A DNA stretch of 64,000 nucleotides from Synechococcus sp. PCC 7335 (GTDB lineage: Bacteria; Cyanobacteriota; Cyanobacteriia; Phormidesmidales; Phormidesmidaceae): assembly GCF_000155595.1 (NCBI RefSeq), contig NZ_DS989904.1, positions 1 through 64,000 on the forward strand, written 5' to 3'. A program made the translations under genes and the position numbers. Positions 35,366 through 44,908 of the stretch are shown piece by piece. Position 1 is the stretch's first letter. Every line of letters begins with the position of its first letter. The notes beneath the pieces are model-generated. The model did not search any database and was not told the DNA's origin. It saw only the letters and a list, made by a program, of their open reading frames with translations.

Positions 35366-35696
35366 AGAAAGTAATTAACCTCACGCATAGACAATAGATA
35401 CGTTGGATATTTGGCAAAACCTCTTAGCGGCTCTATCTCTTCAATAGCCCCTTCTAGGAACAATACTTTCCTATGAAACTTATATAGAACCTATGTGTGA
35501 TCTTCTATTCCAAAGGCAATAGTTGTAAAGGATTCAAGCTAATCCTTGAGCAAACGTTACTCTAACTATCCTTAGCTATCGTCTAGCCAGAGATAAAATT
35601 TTCCGTGAGAACCAATCTAGCAATCCTGATGCCTAGGGCCTAAATACCAACAACCAATACCTAAGAAAATAGATAAGACCCAAAGCAATGTAGAGA
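35366..35696 (-). other. 331-bp spacer between rbsK and the hydrolase gene
   Basis: A 7-bp inverted repeat AAGGATT/AATCCTT (35528-35534 and 35541-35547) could end the rbsK transcript on the minus strand, but it lacks a T run. Nothing else stands out. Confidence 0.35.
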
Positions 35697-36656
35697 TTAA
35701 TTAACGCTCAAGAAAGCATTAACCTCAGCGGTTGTTGGCATTGCACCTTGAGCACCTGAGCGAGTAACTGCTAGCGCTGCAACAGCATTCGCATAGCGAA
35801 TCGCTGACTTGAGGGAATCGCAATCTTGGAAAAAGGGAACACCGACGCCTAAATTAGTCTTTTTTGAGGAACAGATTGCTGCTGCCAATCCACCATTAAA
35901 CGCATCTCCAGCAGCTACTGTATCTACTGCATCAACTACAAAAGCTGGAAATTCAAAAGTGCCCGCTGTGCAAACACAGACGCAGCCCAATTTCCCTAGC
36001 TTTATGATCACGGTCTCAACCCCTTGCTGGTGTAGGTTTGTCGCTGCTAAAGTGGCGCTTTTCATATCTAAAACTTCTATCCCTGTCAGCAGTTCAGCTT
36101 CAGTTTGGTTGGGTGTTAGTACAGAGATATGCTCACAAAAGTCTTTAGTCAGCTTCCCTTGAGCTGGAGCTGGATCAACAATGACGAGTAGTCCAGCTTC
36201 ATGGGCTAGCGCTGCTGCCTTTTGCACAGTTTCCAACGGAATCTCAAACTGAAGCAACAATACTTTTGCCCGGTCCAAGTGAGTGACTAGCTGATCTAAT
36301 TCCACATCGCCCACCTCACCGTTTGCGCCAGAAACAACAACAATCTGATTATTGTTAGGTGCAACCGTAATTAGCGCTGTTCCTGAAGGCTGGCTAGAGC
36401 TGATGTTGAGCGATCGCGTATCAATGTTTTCGGCTTGGAGCTGCGATCGCAAACTTTCACCAAATCCATCATCTCCCACCCGGCCCACCATAGCCACATT
36501 TGCACCTGAGCGCGCCGCTGCCACTGCTTGGTTTGCGCCTTTCCCACCAGGTACCGTGACAAAGCTAGAACCCGTCAGCGTCTCTCCTGGCTGCGGTAAT
36601 CTTTCTACCCGCGCTACAAGGTCCATGTTTAGACTGCCTAGTACCAGAATTTCCAT
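35697..36656 (-). CDS. rbsK: ribokinase RbsK (PfkB family sugar kinase)
   Basis: A 319-residue PfkB-type kinase. It has the N-terminal signature VPGGKGANQAVAAARSGANV (about residues 34-53), the ribokinase opening ILVLGSLNMDLVARVERLP and the anion hole with catalytic Asp in VDTVAAGDAFNGGLAAA. Ordinary ribokinase length. It likely phosphorylates ribose, though other sugars cannot be excluded. No ribose transporter is near. Its ATG directly follows the stop codon of the upstream zinc-ribbon gene on the same strand, indicating one transcript. Confidence 0.92.
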   Translation of the reverse strand: MEILVLGSLNMDLVARVERLPQPGETLTGSSFVTVPGGKGANQAVAAARSGANVAMVGRVGDDGFGESLRSQLQAENIDTRSLNISSSQPSGTALITVAPNNNQIVVVSGANGEVGDVELDQLVTHLDRAKVLLLQFEIPLETVQKAAALAHEAGLLVIVDPAPAQGKLTKDFCEHISVLTPNQTEAELLTGIEVLDMKSATLAATNLHQQGVETVIIKLGKLGCVCVCTAGTFEFPAFVVDAVDTVAAGDAFNGGLAAAICSSKKTNLGVGVPFFQDCDSLKSAIRYANAVAALAVTRSGAQGAMPTTAEVNAFLSVN

Positions 36657-36917
36657 TCACTCGCTATCCGTCGTTTCTCTTTTCCCTAAATCTATCGGCG
36701 GCCGATCCGAGCTCCATCCCCACCAAACTGAGCCGCACTCGCACTGATAAAACTCTTGATACTTCCGCTTTCGCCCATCGACAAACACAGGTGCTCGTCG
36801 ATTTATCCAAACGGCCTGGGCTTCTGTGCTGCTAGCTCCACAGCTCGGGCACCCGAACGGCCGAGCGTGTACGGCATCTTTTGTCCAGCTAGGCGGAATC
36901 GGGGCAAACGCATCCAT
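36657..36917 (-). CDS. small zinc-ribbon-like conserved protein
   Basis: An 86-residue protein with two cysteine pairs: C23-x2-C26 (FGCPSCGA) and C59-x-C61 (YQCECGS). These may form a rubredoxin-like zinc ribbon. It also has a WWGWSSDRPP motif and a Pro-rich N-terminus. Resembles small cyanobacterial proteins of unknown function. The stop TGA abuts the rbsK ATG. It is divergent from dxr, with 159 bp between starts. No enzyme function can be assigned. Confidence 0.7.
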   Translation of the reverse strand: MDAFAPIPPSWTKDAVHARPFGCPSCGASSTEAQAVWINRRAPVFVDGRKRKYQEFYQCECGSVWWGWSSDRPPIDLGKRETTDSE

Positions 36918-37076
36918 GAGTTTAGAGCTCCGTAAGTTATGCTACCCATTACGGTAACGCCTACAGTATGCTGCGTCTATCCGGCCTGGACTTGGGTAGG
37001 CCAGATAGAGCAGAATCAAGCAAAGTGACCAGCAGTATGGTGAAATAAAGAAAACATTACAGATGGGATTCCTACA

Positions 37077-38246
37077 GTGAAAGCCATAACCCTGCTCGGT
37101 TCAACTGGTTCTATCGGCACACAAACGCTCGATATCTTGGCGCAATATCCCGATAAGTTTCGATTAGTAGGCATCGCTGCCGGTAGCAATGTCGCCTTAT
37201 TAGCTAAGCAGGTGATGCAGTTTCAACCAGAAATCGTGGCTATCTGTGATGAAAGTAAACTGACTGAGCTTAGAGAGGCAATTGCATCGTTAGAGCCACA
37301 GCCAATCATCGTTTCAGGGGAAGCTGGCATTGTCGAAGTTGCTAGATATGGCGACGCTGAGGCTGTCGTCACAGGTATTGTTGGTTGCGCTGGACTACTA
37401 CCTACAATCGCAGCTATCAAAGCGGGTAAAGACATCGCCCTAGCGAACAAAGAAACCCTGATCGCCGGAGGTCCGGTTGTGCTGCCCTTGGCCAAGCAGC
37501 ATGGCGTCAAACTTCTACCTGCTGACTCCGAGCACTCCGCTATCTTTCAGTGCCTTCAAGGCGTTCCTGAAGGTGGCTTACGCACTATTGAACTGACGGC
37601 ATCTGGTGGCGCTTTTCGCGATTGGCCTGTAGAAGAGTTACCTAACGTCACAATGGCCGACGCTATCAAGCATCCTAACTGGTCGATGGGTAAGAAAATC
37701 ACCGTTGATTCAGCAACGCTAATGAACAAAGGGCTAGAGGTGATTGAGGCACACTATCTCTTTGACTTGGACTACGACGATATTGATATCGTCATTCATC
37801 CCCAGAGCATTATTCACTCGATGATTCATCTTCAAGATACATCTGTATTGGCTCAGCTGGGCTGGCCAGATATGCGTCTGCCACTGCTCTATGCTATCTC
37901 TTGGCCCGAACGCATTCCCACTGACTGGAAGCCGTTAAGTCTAGCAGAACTTAGCATGCTTAGTTTCCGCAAACCAGATCATCAAAAGTATCCCTGTATG
38001 GACCTTGCTTATGCCGCAGGTCGTGCTGGAGGAACCATGAGCGCAGTACTCAACGCCGCAAACGAGCAGGCAGTGGCCCTATTTTTAGAAGAGAAGATTC
38101 ATTATTTAGAGATTGCTAAAGTGATTGAACAGGTGTGTGATCGCCACCAAAGCGATCTCAACAGCTCCCCTAATCTAGAAGACATCTTAGCTGTCGACCA
38201 ATGGGCTCGTGCTGCTGTTACTGAGCTGACAGCCGTGAGTGCTTGA
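37077..38246 (+). CDS. dxr: 1-deoxy-D-xylulose 5-phosphate reductoisomerase
   Basis: Dxr makes methylerythritol phosphate, the committed step of plastid-type isoprenoid synthesis that feeds carotenoids and phytol. The NADPH motif is [13 protein letters not shown] (residues 8-20). The metal and substrate site includes [14 protein letters not shown]. The family signature [23 protein letters not shown] is intact, with a C-terminal [16 protein letters not shown]. 389 residues is the normal length. GTG 37077 is the start because the protein must begin just before the Rossmann strand. A small membrane protein gene follows 93 bp downstream. Confidence 0.97.
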   Translation: MKAITLLGSTGSIGTQTLDILAQYPDKFRLVGIAAGSNVALLAKQVMQFQPEIVAICDESKLTELREAIASLEPQPIIVSGEAGIVEVARYGDAEAVVTGIVGCAGLLPTIAAIKAGKDIALANKETLIAGGPVVLPLAKQHGVKLLPADSEHSAIFQCLQGVPEGGLRTIELTASGGAFRDWPVEELPNVTMADAIKHPNWSMGKKITVDSATLMNKGLEVIEAHYLFDLDYDDIDIVIHPQSIIHSMIHLQDTSVLAQLGWPDMRLPLLYAISWPERIPTDWKPLSLAELSMLSFRKPDHQKYPCMDLAYAAGRAGGTMSAVLNAANEQAVALFLEEKIHYLEIAKVIEQVCDRHQSDLNSSPNLEDILAVDQWARAAVTELTAVSA

Positions 38247-38339
38247 TAATAGTTAGATAGAGTGTTCAGATCCGTAAATGGAACGGCGCACACTGAATTT
38301 ACACTTGTAAAAACCGGCAAGATAGTTGAGGAGATCCGC

Positions 38340-38552
38340 GTGGAAATTGCATTGACCATAGGTGCGCTAGCGATCGCAGCCGTCGTTTTTTTCTGGCTGG
38401 TCGACTTCCTCAAAGACACGCTTAAAGCCACTCTGATTGTTGGCTTCTTCCTACTTGGGCTATGGCTAGCCTTTGGCATTGGCCCGAGCGAAGTTTGGGA
38501 AACCCTTAAAGGTTGGCTGCCGGACTTTCTATCTTCCAAAGGCAATCTTTAA
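38340..38552 (+). CDS. small conserved membrane protein
   Basis: With GTG 38340 as start the product has 70 residues. The start is supported by GAGGAG at 38328-38333, six bases upstream. A longer frame from 38262 would lack this and add a polar lead. One long hydrophobic segment (ALTIGALAIAAVVFFWLV) and a second (LIVGFFLLGLWLAFGIG) indicate two membrane helices. A C-terminal amphipathic stretch (SEVWETLKGWLPDFL) follows. Function unknown. It is probably co-transcribed with dxr, which may be relevant or chance. Confidence 0.7.
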   Translation: MEIALTIGALAIAAVVFFWLVDFLKDTLKATLIVGFFLLGLWLAFGIGPSEVWETLKGWLPDFLSSKGNL

Positions 38553-38702
38553 CTTGAAGACTAACCTCAATCTTCTTGTTGGCTTATGTCATTGGCCTAT
38601 TTTACTGGCCTGCGAGTATCTAACCCCTTGCGACAGCCAAAGACAACGCGTGCGTGCGAGTACCTGTAGGCTAGTTTATTCAATAGGTTTGAAGGTGATG
38701 AA

Positions 38703-40535
38703 CTAAGCATTACCGCAGATGTAATGGCTATAAGAAAACGATCCTTTGTTTCCTCGAAGAGGCTCGCCACAGCCTGCAGGCTCTAATGAGGGTGAAATTC
38801 CTAACATCCATAAATCAAACAGCTGTGACTCAGAACGAACCAACCCTCTAAGGGTTCCTTCAAGATCGTTGTTTGTAATCAAATCTCTCTTTAATAAAAT
38901 AAAGCGTGGTTCGCTTTTCCACTGCGATCGCGCTTCCAAATCTTTTTCTAGCTGCTGTTGAATTTCCCACGCTACTGACACGATTTCAATACCATATACG
39001 CTCGGCTGATTACCTACGACCGTCTGAGCCCCTAAGATGACTGGATATATCGATTCTGCTTGGATAAAATCGACAAACCGATCGGCTTGATAGAATTTTA
39101 GATGCGTACGATCTAGAACAATTACTAGAGATCCCAAAAAGCTCACACCCAAAACAGTCATTACAAAAGCCCGACCACTGATGTATTGCCTAACCAGCGG
39201 TAATTTAATCTGAGCAAACATATGCTCGCCATCTCTAGTCCAAAAAGGAGCCAGCAACGCACCGACTAAAATCACAATACTAGGATAAAAAACAAAGCTG
39301 TATCGATGACCACGAGTAATATCGAATCCAGCACCATAACAAATTGCCAAAAAGACTATATTACTCATGATGAAGAATCCACCGATGGCTAGTAATCCTA
39401 TGTGCCGTTCGGGTTGCTGCCATTGAAGCTTGAAAGATCGCACAAGCCATGGCACAAGCCACGGCACATAGCCAAACAACAACACGACACAAGAAACAAC
39501 AATCGTCGTCACAGCCACCGGTCCATAGCCACTAGACACGGGTGCTAGAATCGCGTACAGCCAGCCTGCGACTGATTGGGCAACTGGGCTTAACCAAAAG
39601 CTAAGATCTCTAGAACCGGTGATATAAGTCGTCTGGGGACTGCCATAGAAATTTAACAGAATCGGTAGCCACAGCAAAATTCCAGCAGAGGTTCCTAGCG
39701 CCACAATATAGATCTGGATCCATCGCGATCGCAACCCAGCCCACCTATCTTGACTAAAGTCTCGAACAAGCAAGCACAATAACACCAACCCTTCGACAAA
39801 ATGAGTAATGGCACAAAAGTAGTGCACCGCCACGCCGAATGAATTAATGACTATCCAACCTAAGACTACCGGCCAACCTATCGCTCGCCGGCCTTCTACC
39901 GCTCGAACAGCTAGTACGAAACAACCCAAAGACCCCATCACCGCTAGAATCGCTAGCGTATAGTGCCGGGCCTCTTGAGAGAGAAAGATAGAAAAGGGAG
40001 AAACCACCATCAGAGCAGCACATAGCAGGGCCGTTAGCCGATCGCGAAAGCTAATCCAACCAACCCAGTAGCTAACAGGGACAGCGATCGCACCGAAAAA
40101 AGCAGGCAAAGCCCTAGCTGCCCAGACAGAAGCATACCCATCCGCTTCGCCTATCAGCCAGTGAAAAAACACCATCCACCAGTGAGCCAAGACAAAGTAA
40201 GCAGGTGGATGATTGTTTTCTGCAAGCAGGTAAGTTACGGTGTCTGCTGCCGTTGCGCTAGGCGTGAGACGCAAGGGGCGAACAATCTGTTCTAATGTGA
40301 TGATTTGATCGGTTGGAATGAGTCTAGAAGAATTGCCAAGGCTGAAGAGTATAGTCGAGATTTCGTCCATCCAGGCAGGTTTGGCGACTAGATAGGTCAG
40401 GCGGATCATTAAGGCGATCGCGAATAGTCCTAATAGCCACCGGCCCACATGCCGAACCTTGGTAGCAGATTGAGAGTACGTGGGAAATTCGTCTCCAGCA
40501 GAAAGGACTGCAGGTTGACTTATTTTCTCGCTCAT
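38703..40535 (-). CDS. GT39/ArnT-like membrane glycosyltransferase
   Basis: A 610-residue protein with about 11-13 transmembrane helices and a C-terminal soluble tail of about 120 residues. Near the N-terminus the acidic motif WMDEIS follows the first helix, as expected for GT-C enzymes that use lipid-linked sugar. FLSQEARHYTLAI is the second typical block. ENNHPPAYFVLAHWW lies in the first outer loop. These mark the family of glycosyltransferases related to ArnT, PMT and RgtA-D. Acceptor unknown; cell-envelope glycan or lipid is likely. Single gene, divergent from the LysE-type exporter with 79 bp between starts. Confidence 0.8.
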   Translation of the reverse strand: MSEKISQPAVLSAGDEFPTYSQSATKVRHVGRWLLGLFAIALMIRLTYLVAKPAWMDEISTILFSLGNSSRLIPTDQIITLEQIVRPLRLTPSATAADTVTYLLAENNHPPAYFVLAHWWMVFFHWLIGEADGYASVWAARALPAFFGAIAVPVSYWVGWISFRDRLTALLCAALMVVSPFSIFLSQEARHYTLAILAVMGSLGCFVLAVRAVEGRRAIGWPVVLGWIVINSFGVAVHYFCAITHFVEGLVLLCLLVRDFSQDRWAGLRSRWIQIYIVALGTSAGILLWLPILLNFYGSPQTTYITGSRDLSFWLSPVAQSVAGWLYAILAPVSSGYGPVAVTTIVVSCVVLLFGYVPWLVPWLVRSFKLQWQQPERHIGLLAIGGFFIMSNIVFLAICYGAGFDITRGHRYSFVFYPSIVILVGALLAPFWTRDGEHMFAQIKLPLVRQYISGRAFVMTVLGVSFLGSLVIVLDRTHLKFYQADRFVDFIQAESIYPVILGAQTVVGNQPSVYGIEIVSVAWEIQQQLEKDLEARSQWKSEPRFILLKRDLITNNDLEGTLRGLVRSESQLFDLWMLGISPSLEPAGCGEPLRGNKGSFSYSHYICGNA

Positions 40536-40614
40536 GGAATTTGCGCTTTATCTCTATGCTCAGAAGGTAACCATAGCAGCCTAACAGTTTAGAAGAACTG
40601 GTAAACTCTCTTGT

Positions 40615-41256
40615 ATGAGTTTTAGTCAGGCTGCTGCTTTATTTAGCGTTATGTTTGTGCTGTCCGCCACGCCAGGACCTAGTGATTTTGCGGTGGTTGC
40701 TCGGTCACTAACGGCTGGTTTTCGGCAAGGCATGATGATGACACTAGGCATTGTCGCAGGTGATTTCTTATTTATTGCTTTCGCTATCTACAGCCTCAGC
40801 GAAGTTGCCGAATCGATGAGTGGTTTGTTCTCCTCGGTTAGATACATTTGCGCCGCATATTTGGTTTGGCTAGGCGCTAACACACTTAAAGGTGCATTTA
40901 ATCAAAGTGCATTTAAAGGCAGCTGCGTCAGAGCAACAAACCTATCAGCTTCAAAACGATCTTCTGGGTATGCCAGCTTTTTCAGTGGATTGTTGATCAC
41001 ACTAGGAGACCCGGGCGCAATTCTTTTCTATATGGGACTGTTTCCAGCTTTCGTCAATCTACAAACAATATCCATTCACCAGACATTGCTGATCATGGGG
41101 ATGGCAGCGCTGATCATAGGCGGTGTGAAAACAACAGAGGCGTATCTAGCAGATAGGGCAAAGAAAGTCTTGGAAGATGTTCGAGTTCAAAGGACCTTGA
41201 ATATGATGTCAGGCTGTGTTCTATTGGGTACTGGCCTAGTGCTTCTAGTTAAATGA
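40615..41256 (+). CDS. LysE/RhtB family amino acid exporter
   Basis: A 213-residue membrane protein with about six helices. The family signature SATPGPSDFAVVARSLTAGFRQGMMMTLGI (quoted here in two parts: SATPGPSDFAVV and SLTAGFRQGM) lies at residues 17-47. A second conserved piece (FFSGLLITLGDPGAILFYMGL) opens the second half. The family exports basic or neutral amino acids, but the substrate is not predictable. ATG 40615; no strong ribosome site. The AlkA gene ends 11 bp beyond its stop on the opposite strand. Confidence 0.88.
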   Translation: MSFSQAAALFSVMFVLSATPGPSDFAVVARSLTAGFRQGMMMTLGIVAGDFLFIAFAIYSLSEVAESMSGLFSSVRYICAAYLVWLGANTLKGAFNQSAFKGSCVRATNLSASKRSSGYASFFSGLLITLGDPGAILFYMGLFPAFVNLQTISIHQTLLIMGMAALIIGGVKTTEAYLADRAKKVLEDVRVQRTLNMMSGCVLLGTGLVLLVK

Positions 41257-41267
41257 TCAAAGGATTG

Positions 41268-41888
41268 CTAGTCTGGGACAGCATCGACATAGCGCCACAT
41301 ATGCAGGGCTAGATATGACCGATAAGGTGCGAATCGGACCGCTGTGCGAATCGTTTTCCTACGTTTGCTAGTAAGCCTTTCTAACGTCTTCTTGGCGGTG
41401 ACGTCGCCGTCAGGCCAGATATTCGCATCGGCAAAGTAGAAGATTCCCATCATATCAGCCGTCCACTGACCAACTCCCCAAAGCACAGTGAGACGTTTGG
41501 TCCGTTCGGTGTGGTTCAGCGCGCCGAGTTCTTTTGCATCTAACTGATTGGCTCGGGCCGCTTGGGCGATCGCCACCACCGTCCTCACCTTAGCGCCTGA
41601 CAACCCGCAGCCTCTCAACACAGCTGGATCAACTCTTACTAGGTAGTCGACAAAATTCACGTCTGCTGGCACGCTGGCGACTAGCCGTGCCCAAATCGAA
41701 GCAGCTGCTTTGAGTGAAAGCTGCTGTCCCACGACCGTCCGACACAGTTGCTCTACAAACGGCCGATCTTGCTTTGCAACCAGCTCTAACAGGCCATTCT
41801 GTTGGATAGCGAAGCTGAGTTCAGGGCTCAGCGTAGAGGCAACCATCAAAAGCTGATGGTGAATATCCTTGATTTCCTCCAGGGGCAT
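41268..41888 (-). CDS. DNA-3-methyladenine glycosylase, AlkA-type (HhH-GPD)
   Basis: A base-excision repair glycosylase of 206 residues that removes alkylated purines. The HhH-GPD core has VGQQLSLKAAASIWARL, the hairpin-helix-hairpin LWGVGQWTADMMGIF and the catalytic Asp in WPDGDVTAKKTLERL. The C-terminal APYRSYLALHMWRYVD is typical. It lacks the N-terminal domain of E. coli AlkA, as do many short homologues. Its ATG comes immediately after the stop codon of the binding protein gene upstream, so both are one transcriptional unit on the minus strand. Confidence 0.9.
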   Translation of the reverse strand: MPLEEIKDIHHQLLMVASTLSPELSFAIQQNGLLELVAKQDRPFVEQLCRTVVGQQLSLKAAASIWARLVASVPADVNFVDYLVRVDPAVLRGCGLSGAKVRTVVAIAQAARANQLDAKELGALNHTERTKRLTVLWGVGQWTADMMGIFYFADANIWPDGDVTAKKTLERLTSKRRKTIRTAVRFAPYRSYLALHMWRYVDAVPD

Positions 41889-43334
41889 CTACTCTACGGG
41901 AACATAGTCAAATCCAGTCCCCGAACGACTGCCAGGCACTACCTCTACTAGCTGTGATGGCTGATTGCGATCGCCCGTCGGTAAAAATCTTACTGTCTCA
42001 GTTGCCCCAGACGCACTAAAATCAGGTTCCGCCAAGATAGTGGCAACGCCTTCTCTAGTCGCATCCTGGTCAATAGCCGCAACCAGCGTACTGACTGCGT
42101 CATAGGCCATCACCGTCCGCCAGTTGACATCACCTCCCCATAGTCGACGAGATTCACTGACAAACCGACTTTGCTCATAGCTGAGAATATGCCACGGCAC
42201 AGCCACGACTAACCCCTCTGCATTGGCCCGGCCCACATCTAGGATCTTGAAGTTGTACATGTCATCACCACCAATCATCGGTAGCTCCTTTTGGTTGACC
42301 GAAATGATCTGTAGAGCAATGTCATTGGTATCCGCCGTCAGCGCCAGCATCACGACTTGAGCGCCTAGCCTCTTCGCCTCTTGAAGGGCTTGCCCCGCAC
42401 TAAATCCTGGCTGGCTAATATCAAAATCAGCCACCACACTACCGCCGTTACTCAGCAGCTCTGTAGTAAATTCTGACTTCACAGAGCGGCTATAGGCACT
42501 GTTGCTATCGAAGAAAACAACGGCCTGCTGCTGATCGATTTCGTTGAGCATGTACCGGGCTAGCGTGGCAGCGGCTAGGCGATCGCTAGGAACCGTGCGA
42601 AAGATATAGTCACCCGCATTCGAAATACTCACCGCTGTACTCGTGGGTGAAACCATCGTCAGTTCGCCCGCCTCATACACCGCTGCCGCTGCCAAAGTCG
42701 CATCGCTCGTGTAATGACCTACCACACCTAAGACAGAATCGTCTGCGGCCAAACTTTCGGCCACTTCGACTGCAGTTTCTGGATCGCCCCTATCGTCAAG
42801 CAATAGCACCTTCAAAGGCGTTGTGCCGCCTGCTTGATTGATTTCCGTTTGAGCTTGGGCCACTCCGCGCATCATCTCTAGCGAAGCATTCAAGGCACTG
42901 CCCACCGGGACTACCACTGCAATAGTATGAGCAGCGGCGTTGCCAATCTGGGCGTTGTTGAGATAGATCAAAGATTCTGGATCGTTTGGCTCTGCTTGCA
43001 ATGCTGCCGAAAACTCTGCCTGAGCGGTCTGAAAATCCTGCTCAGCAAGCGCGTCTAGCCCTCTTTGCTTAGCCGCAGACACTGCCCCGGGCAGCAGTGA
43101 TCGCCCAGATGAGCCATCAGCACCAGTTACCAGTGAAGCATTGGAGGAATTAGTAGCGCCTGCCTGATCACCTGAAGAATCAGTAGTACCTGTCCCATCG
43201 CCGCGCTCTGAAGACACAACAGGACCGGCCCTATCAGTGAACTGATTCACCAGAAACCAGCCGCCCCCACCCAGTAGCGCAGCCGTAAACAGCAGCGCAG
43301 CAATTAGAGTAGGCAGCTCATTCTTTTGGGCCAT
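41889..43334 (-). CDS. ABC-type Leu/Ile/Val-like substrate-binding protein with N-terminal anchor and TPR-like segment
   Basis: A 481-residue protein. A membrane anchor (LIAALLFTAALLGGGGWFLV, residues about 9-28) is followed by a Gly/Ser-rich linker. A TPR-like pair of helices comes next (GLDALAEQDFQTAQAEFSAALQAEP, quoted as its two ends GLDALAEQDF and FSAALQAEPNDP). The type 1 periplasmic binding domain (about residues 135-480) starts with IAVVVPVGSALN. It has ILRGVAQAQTEINQ-like and VVGHYTSDATLAAAAVYE segments typical of branched-chain amino acid receptors. No permease or ATPase gene is near, so it may be a sensor rather than a transporter part. The Ser/Thr kinase gene follows upstream by 45 bp on the same strand. 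Confidence 0.82.
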   Translation of the reverse strand: MAQKNELPTLIAALLFTAALLGGGGWFLVNQFTDRAGPVVSSERGDGTGTTDSSGDQAGATNSSNASLVTGADGSSGRSLLPGAVSAAKQRGLDALAEQDFQTAQAEFSAALQAEPNDPESLIYLNNAQIGNAAAHTIAVVVPVGSALNASLEMMRGVAQAQTEINQAGGTTPLKVLLLDDRGDPETAVEVAESLAADDSVLGVVGHYTSDATLAAAAVYEAGELTMVSPTSTAVSISNAGDYIFRTVPSDRLAAATLARYMLNEIDQQQAVVFFDSNSAYSRSVKSEFTTELLSNGGSVVADFDISQPGFSAGQALQEAKRLGAQVVMLALTADTNDIALQIISVNQKELPMIGGDDMYNFKILDVGRANAEGLVVAVPWHILSYEQSRFVSESRRLWGGDVNWRTVMAYDAVSTLVAAIDQDATREGVATILAEPDFSASGATETVRFLPTGDRNQPSQLVEVVPGSRSGTGFDYVPVE

Positions 43335-43379
43335 AAGACTGTTTGGATCGACTCTATCTAAACAAAGATGTCTGATTTC

Positions 43380-44882
43380 TCACATGATACGGGAAAGCAA
43401 GCTAAATATTAGCCGAAAGACAATCGCAACGATCACCATAACCCCTCCGGCCATCATCGCGATGACCGCAATCGGCACCCAGCCGCCCCCACCTAAAATA
43501 GAATGTAGGGGGCTAAAGAAGGCGATAACCGCAAGGGTTACTCCAGCAATGATGACAAGGTCCATGCCCTCGATCGCTCGCCGCAACTGAAGAGCGACCA
43601 GTACAGCTAGCATTGCCAGCCAAGCGCCACCACCGACTAGTGTGGTTCCTAACGTGCTAAGACAGGCGACCGCTAGCAGTCCTCCTTCTACACCTGCAAA
43701 CGCGGCGTTACCTAAGAACCGAGGCACAGATAGCAGCTGCACGGGAGCGCTAGCAGGTACTACAGGCGGTGAAGACTGCTTCGGATTTGCTGGTGAGCCA
43801 ACTTTTGGATTGGCGAGTGGAGGGGTAGGCTTGGGCTGGGAAGGAGTGACAGAGACAGATTGAGCAGATTGAGCAGATGAACCCATGATGGCTCTGCCAG
43901 TGGCTCTCGCCTGGGGGCTTACTGTCGATTGTGCATTTTTCGTGAGTGCTTCTACGACCGCCGCGGCATTAGGGAAACGATCTCTCGGCTTAGGTTGCAG
44001 CATCTTTTCTAGCACCTGTGCCAACCCTGTAGAAATCTGAGTAGACGACTGCCAGTTCCATCGGTTCGACACCGGATCACGTAGCTGATTCGAGTCTCTA
44101 TCGGTCAGTAGCACTACACACGTAGCCGCCAACGCATACAGATCGGATGTTTGGTCGACCTGGCCACTCATGATCTGTTCTGGCGGTGCATAGTCGGGTG
44201 AACAGATTGTGGTTGGGCCACGCCGACCTGCTGTCGGCGTGGTGACCTCCTTTACTGCGCCAAAATCTAGCAGCGATAGCTTACCGTCTTTACCCTGAAT
44301 GATATTTGAAGGTTTGACATCTCGGTGGATCGCGCCATTGTCATGTACAAAGCCTAGTACATCTAGCATCGCTGCCAGTACTTTCTCAATATCAGGTTCA
44401 GAAAATCTACCTTGGCGATCAAGTAGCTTTTCTAGATCGTCTCCCTCAACGTACTCTTGAACTAGATAAAACAGCTCTTCAGACTGGTTGTTCAACGGGT
44501 TGGTGACCAGCAGAGGGAAATAAGCATACAGGTTCGGAATTCTCGGATGTTGCAATCCCAATCGCTCTAGCACAATCGCTTCTTGGTTGAACAACCGTTG
44601 GGCGGTCGCTAGCTGCGGTGGCGTTAGCGTAACCGGCGGCTGAAATAGCTTCACTACACAGCGCCGTTGCGTTGGCGAATCAAAATCCTTTGCTAGAAAA
44701 GCAGTACCAAATCCCCCCTTACCCAACAGACTTACTGGCAAATAGCGACCGCGCAAAATGAGCTCCATACGACAGGCGCTGCAGTACTTTTGAGCTAGGG
44801 GATGCGGTAAGTTGGGATTATCGAGGTCCGAAAAATGATTGATCGGCGATGAACACTTAGGACGAGTGCAGTGCAGTTGCAT
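43380..44882 (-). CDS. serine/threonine protein kinase with N-terminal zinc ribbon and membrane anchor
   Basis: A 500-residue Hanks-type kinase. The N-terminus has four cysteines (C5, C10, C34, C37) in a zinc-ribbon typical of cyanobacterial kinases. The kinase domain has Gly loop GKGGFGTAF (54-62), Lys78 in CVVKLF, HRDVKPSNII, the DFG loop LLDFGAVKE and SPDYAPPEQIMSG. A Pro/Ser-rich linker (about 310-380) leads to four hydrophobic helices to the end (AFAGVEGGLLAVACLSTLG, LVIIAGVTLAVIAFFSPL). So the kinase is cytoplasmic and membrane-tethered. The binding protein next to it on the same strand might be its sensor partner; that is inference. Confidence 0.93.
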   Translation of the reverse strand: MQLHCTRPKCSSPINHFSDLDNPNLPHPLAQKYCSACRMELILRGRYLPVSLLGKGGFGTAFLAKDFDSPTQRRCVVKLFQPPVTLTPPQLATAQRLFNQEAIVLERLGLQHPRIPNLYAYFPLLVTNPLNNQSEELFYLVQEYVEGDDLEKLLDRQGRFSEPDIEKVLAAMLDVLGFVHDNGAIHRDVKPSNIIQGKDGKLSLLDFGAVKEVTTPTAGRRGPTTICSPDYAPPEQIMSGQVDQTSDLYALAATCVVLLTDRDSNQLRDPVSNRWNWQSSTQISTGLAQVLEKMLQPKPRDRFPNAAAVVEALTKNAQSTVSPQARATGRAIMGSSAQSAQSVSVTPSQPKPTPPLANPKVGSPANPKQSSPPVVPASAPVQLLSVPRFLGNAAFAGVEGGLLAVACLSTLGTTLVGGGAWLAMLAVLVALQLRRAIEGMDLVIIAGVTLAVIAFFSPLHSILGGGGWVPIAVIAMMAGGVMVIVAIVFRLIFSLLSRIM

Positions 44883-44908
44883 AAAGGAAGGTCACAAAAA
44901 CTCGACCG

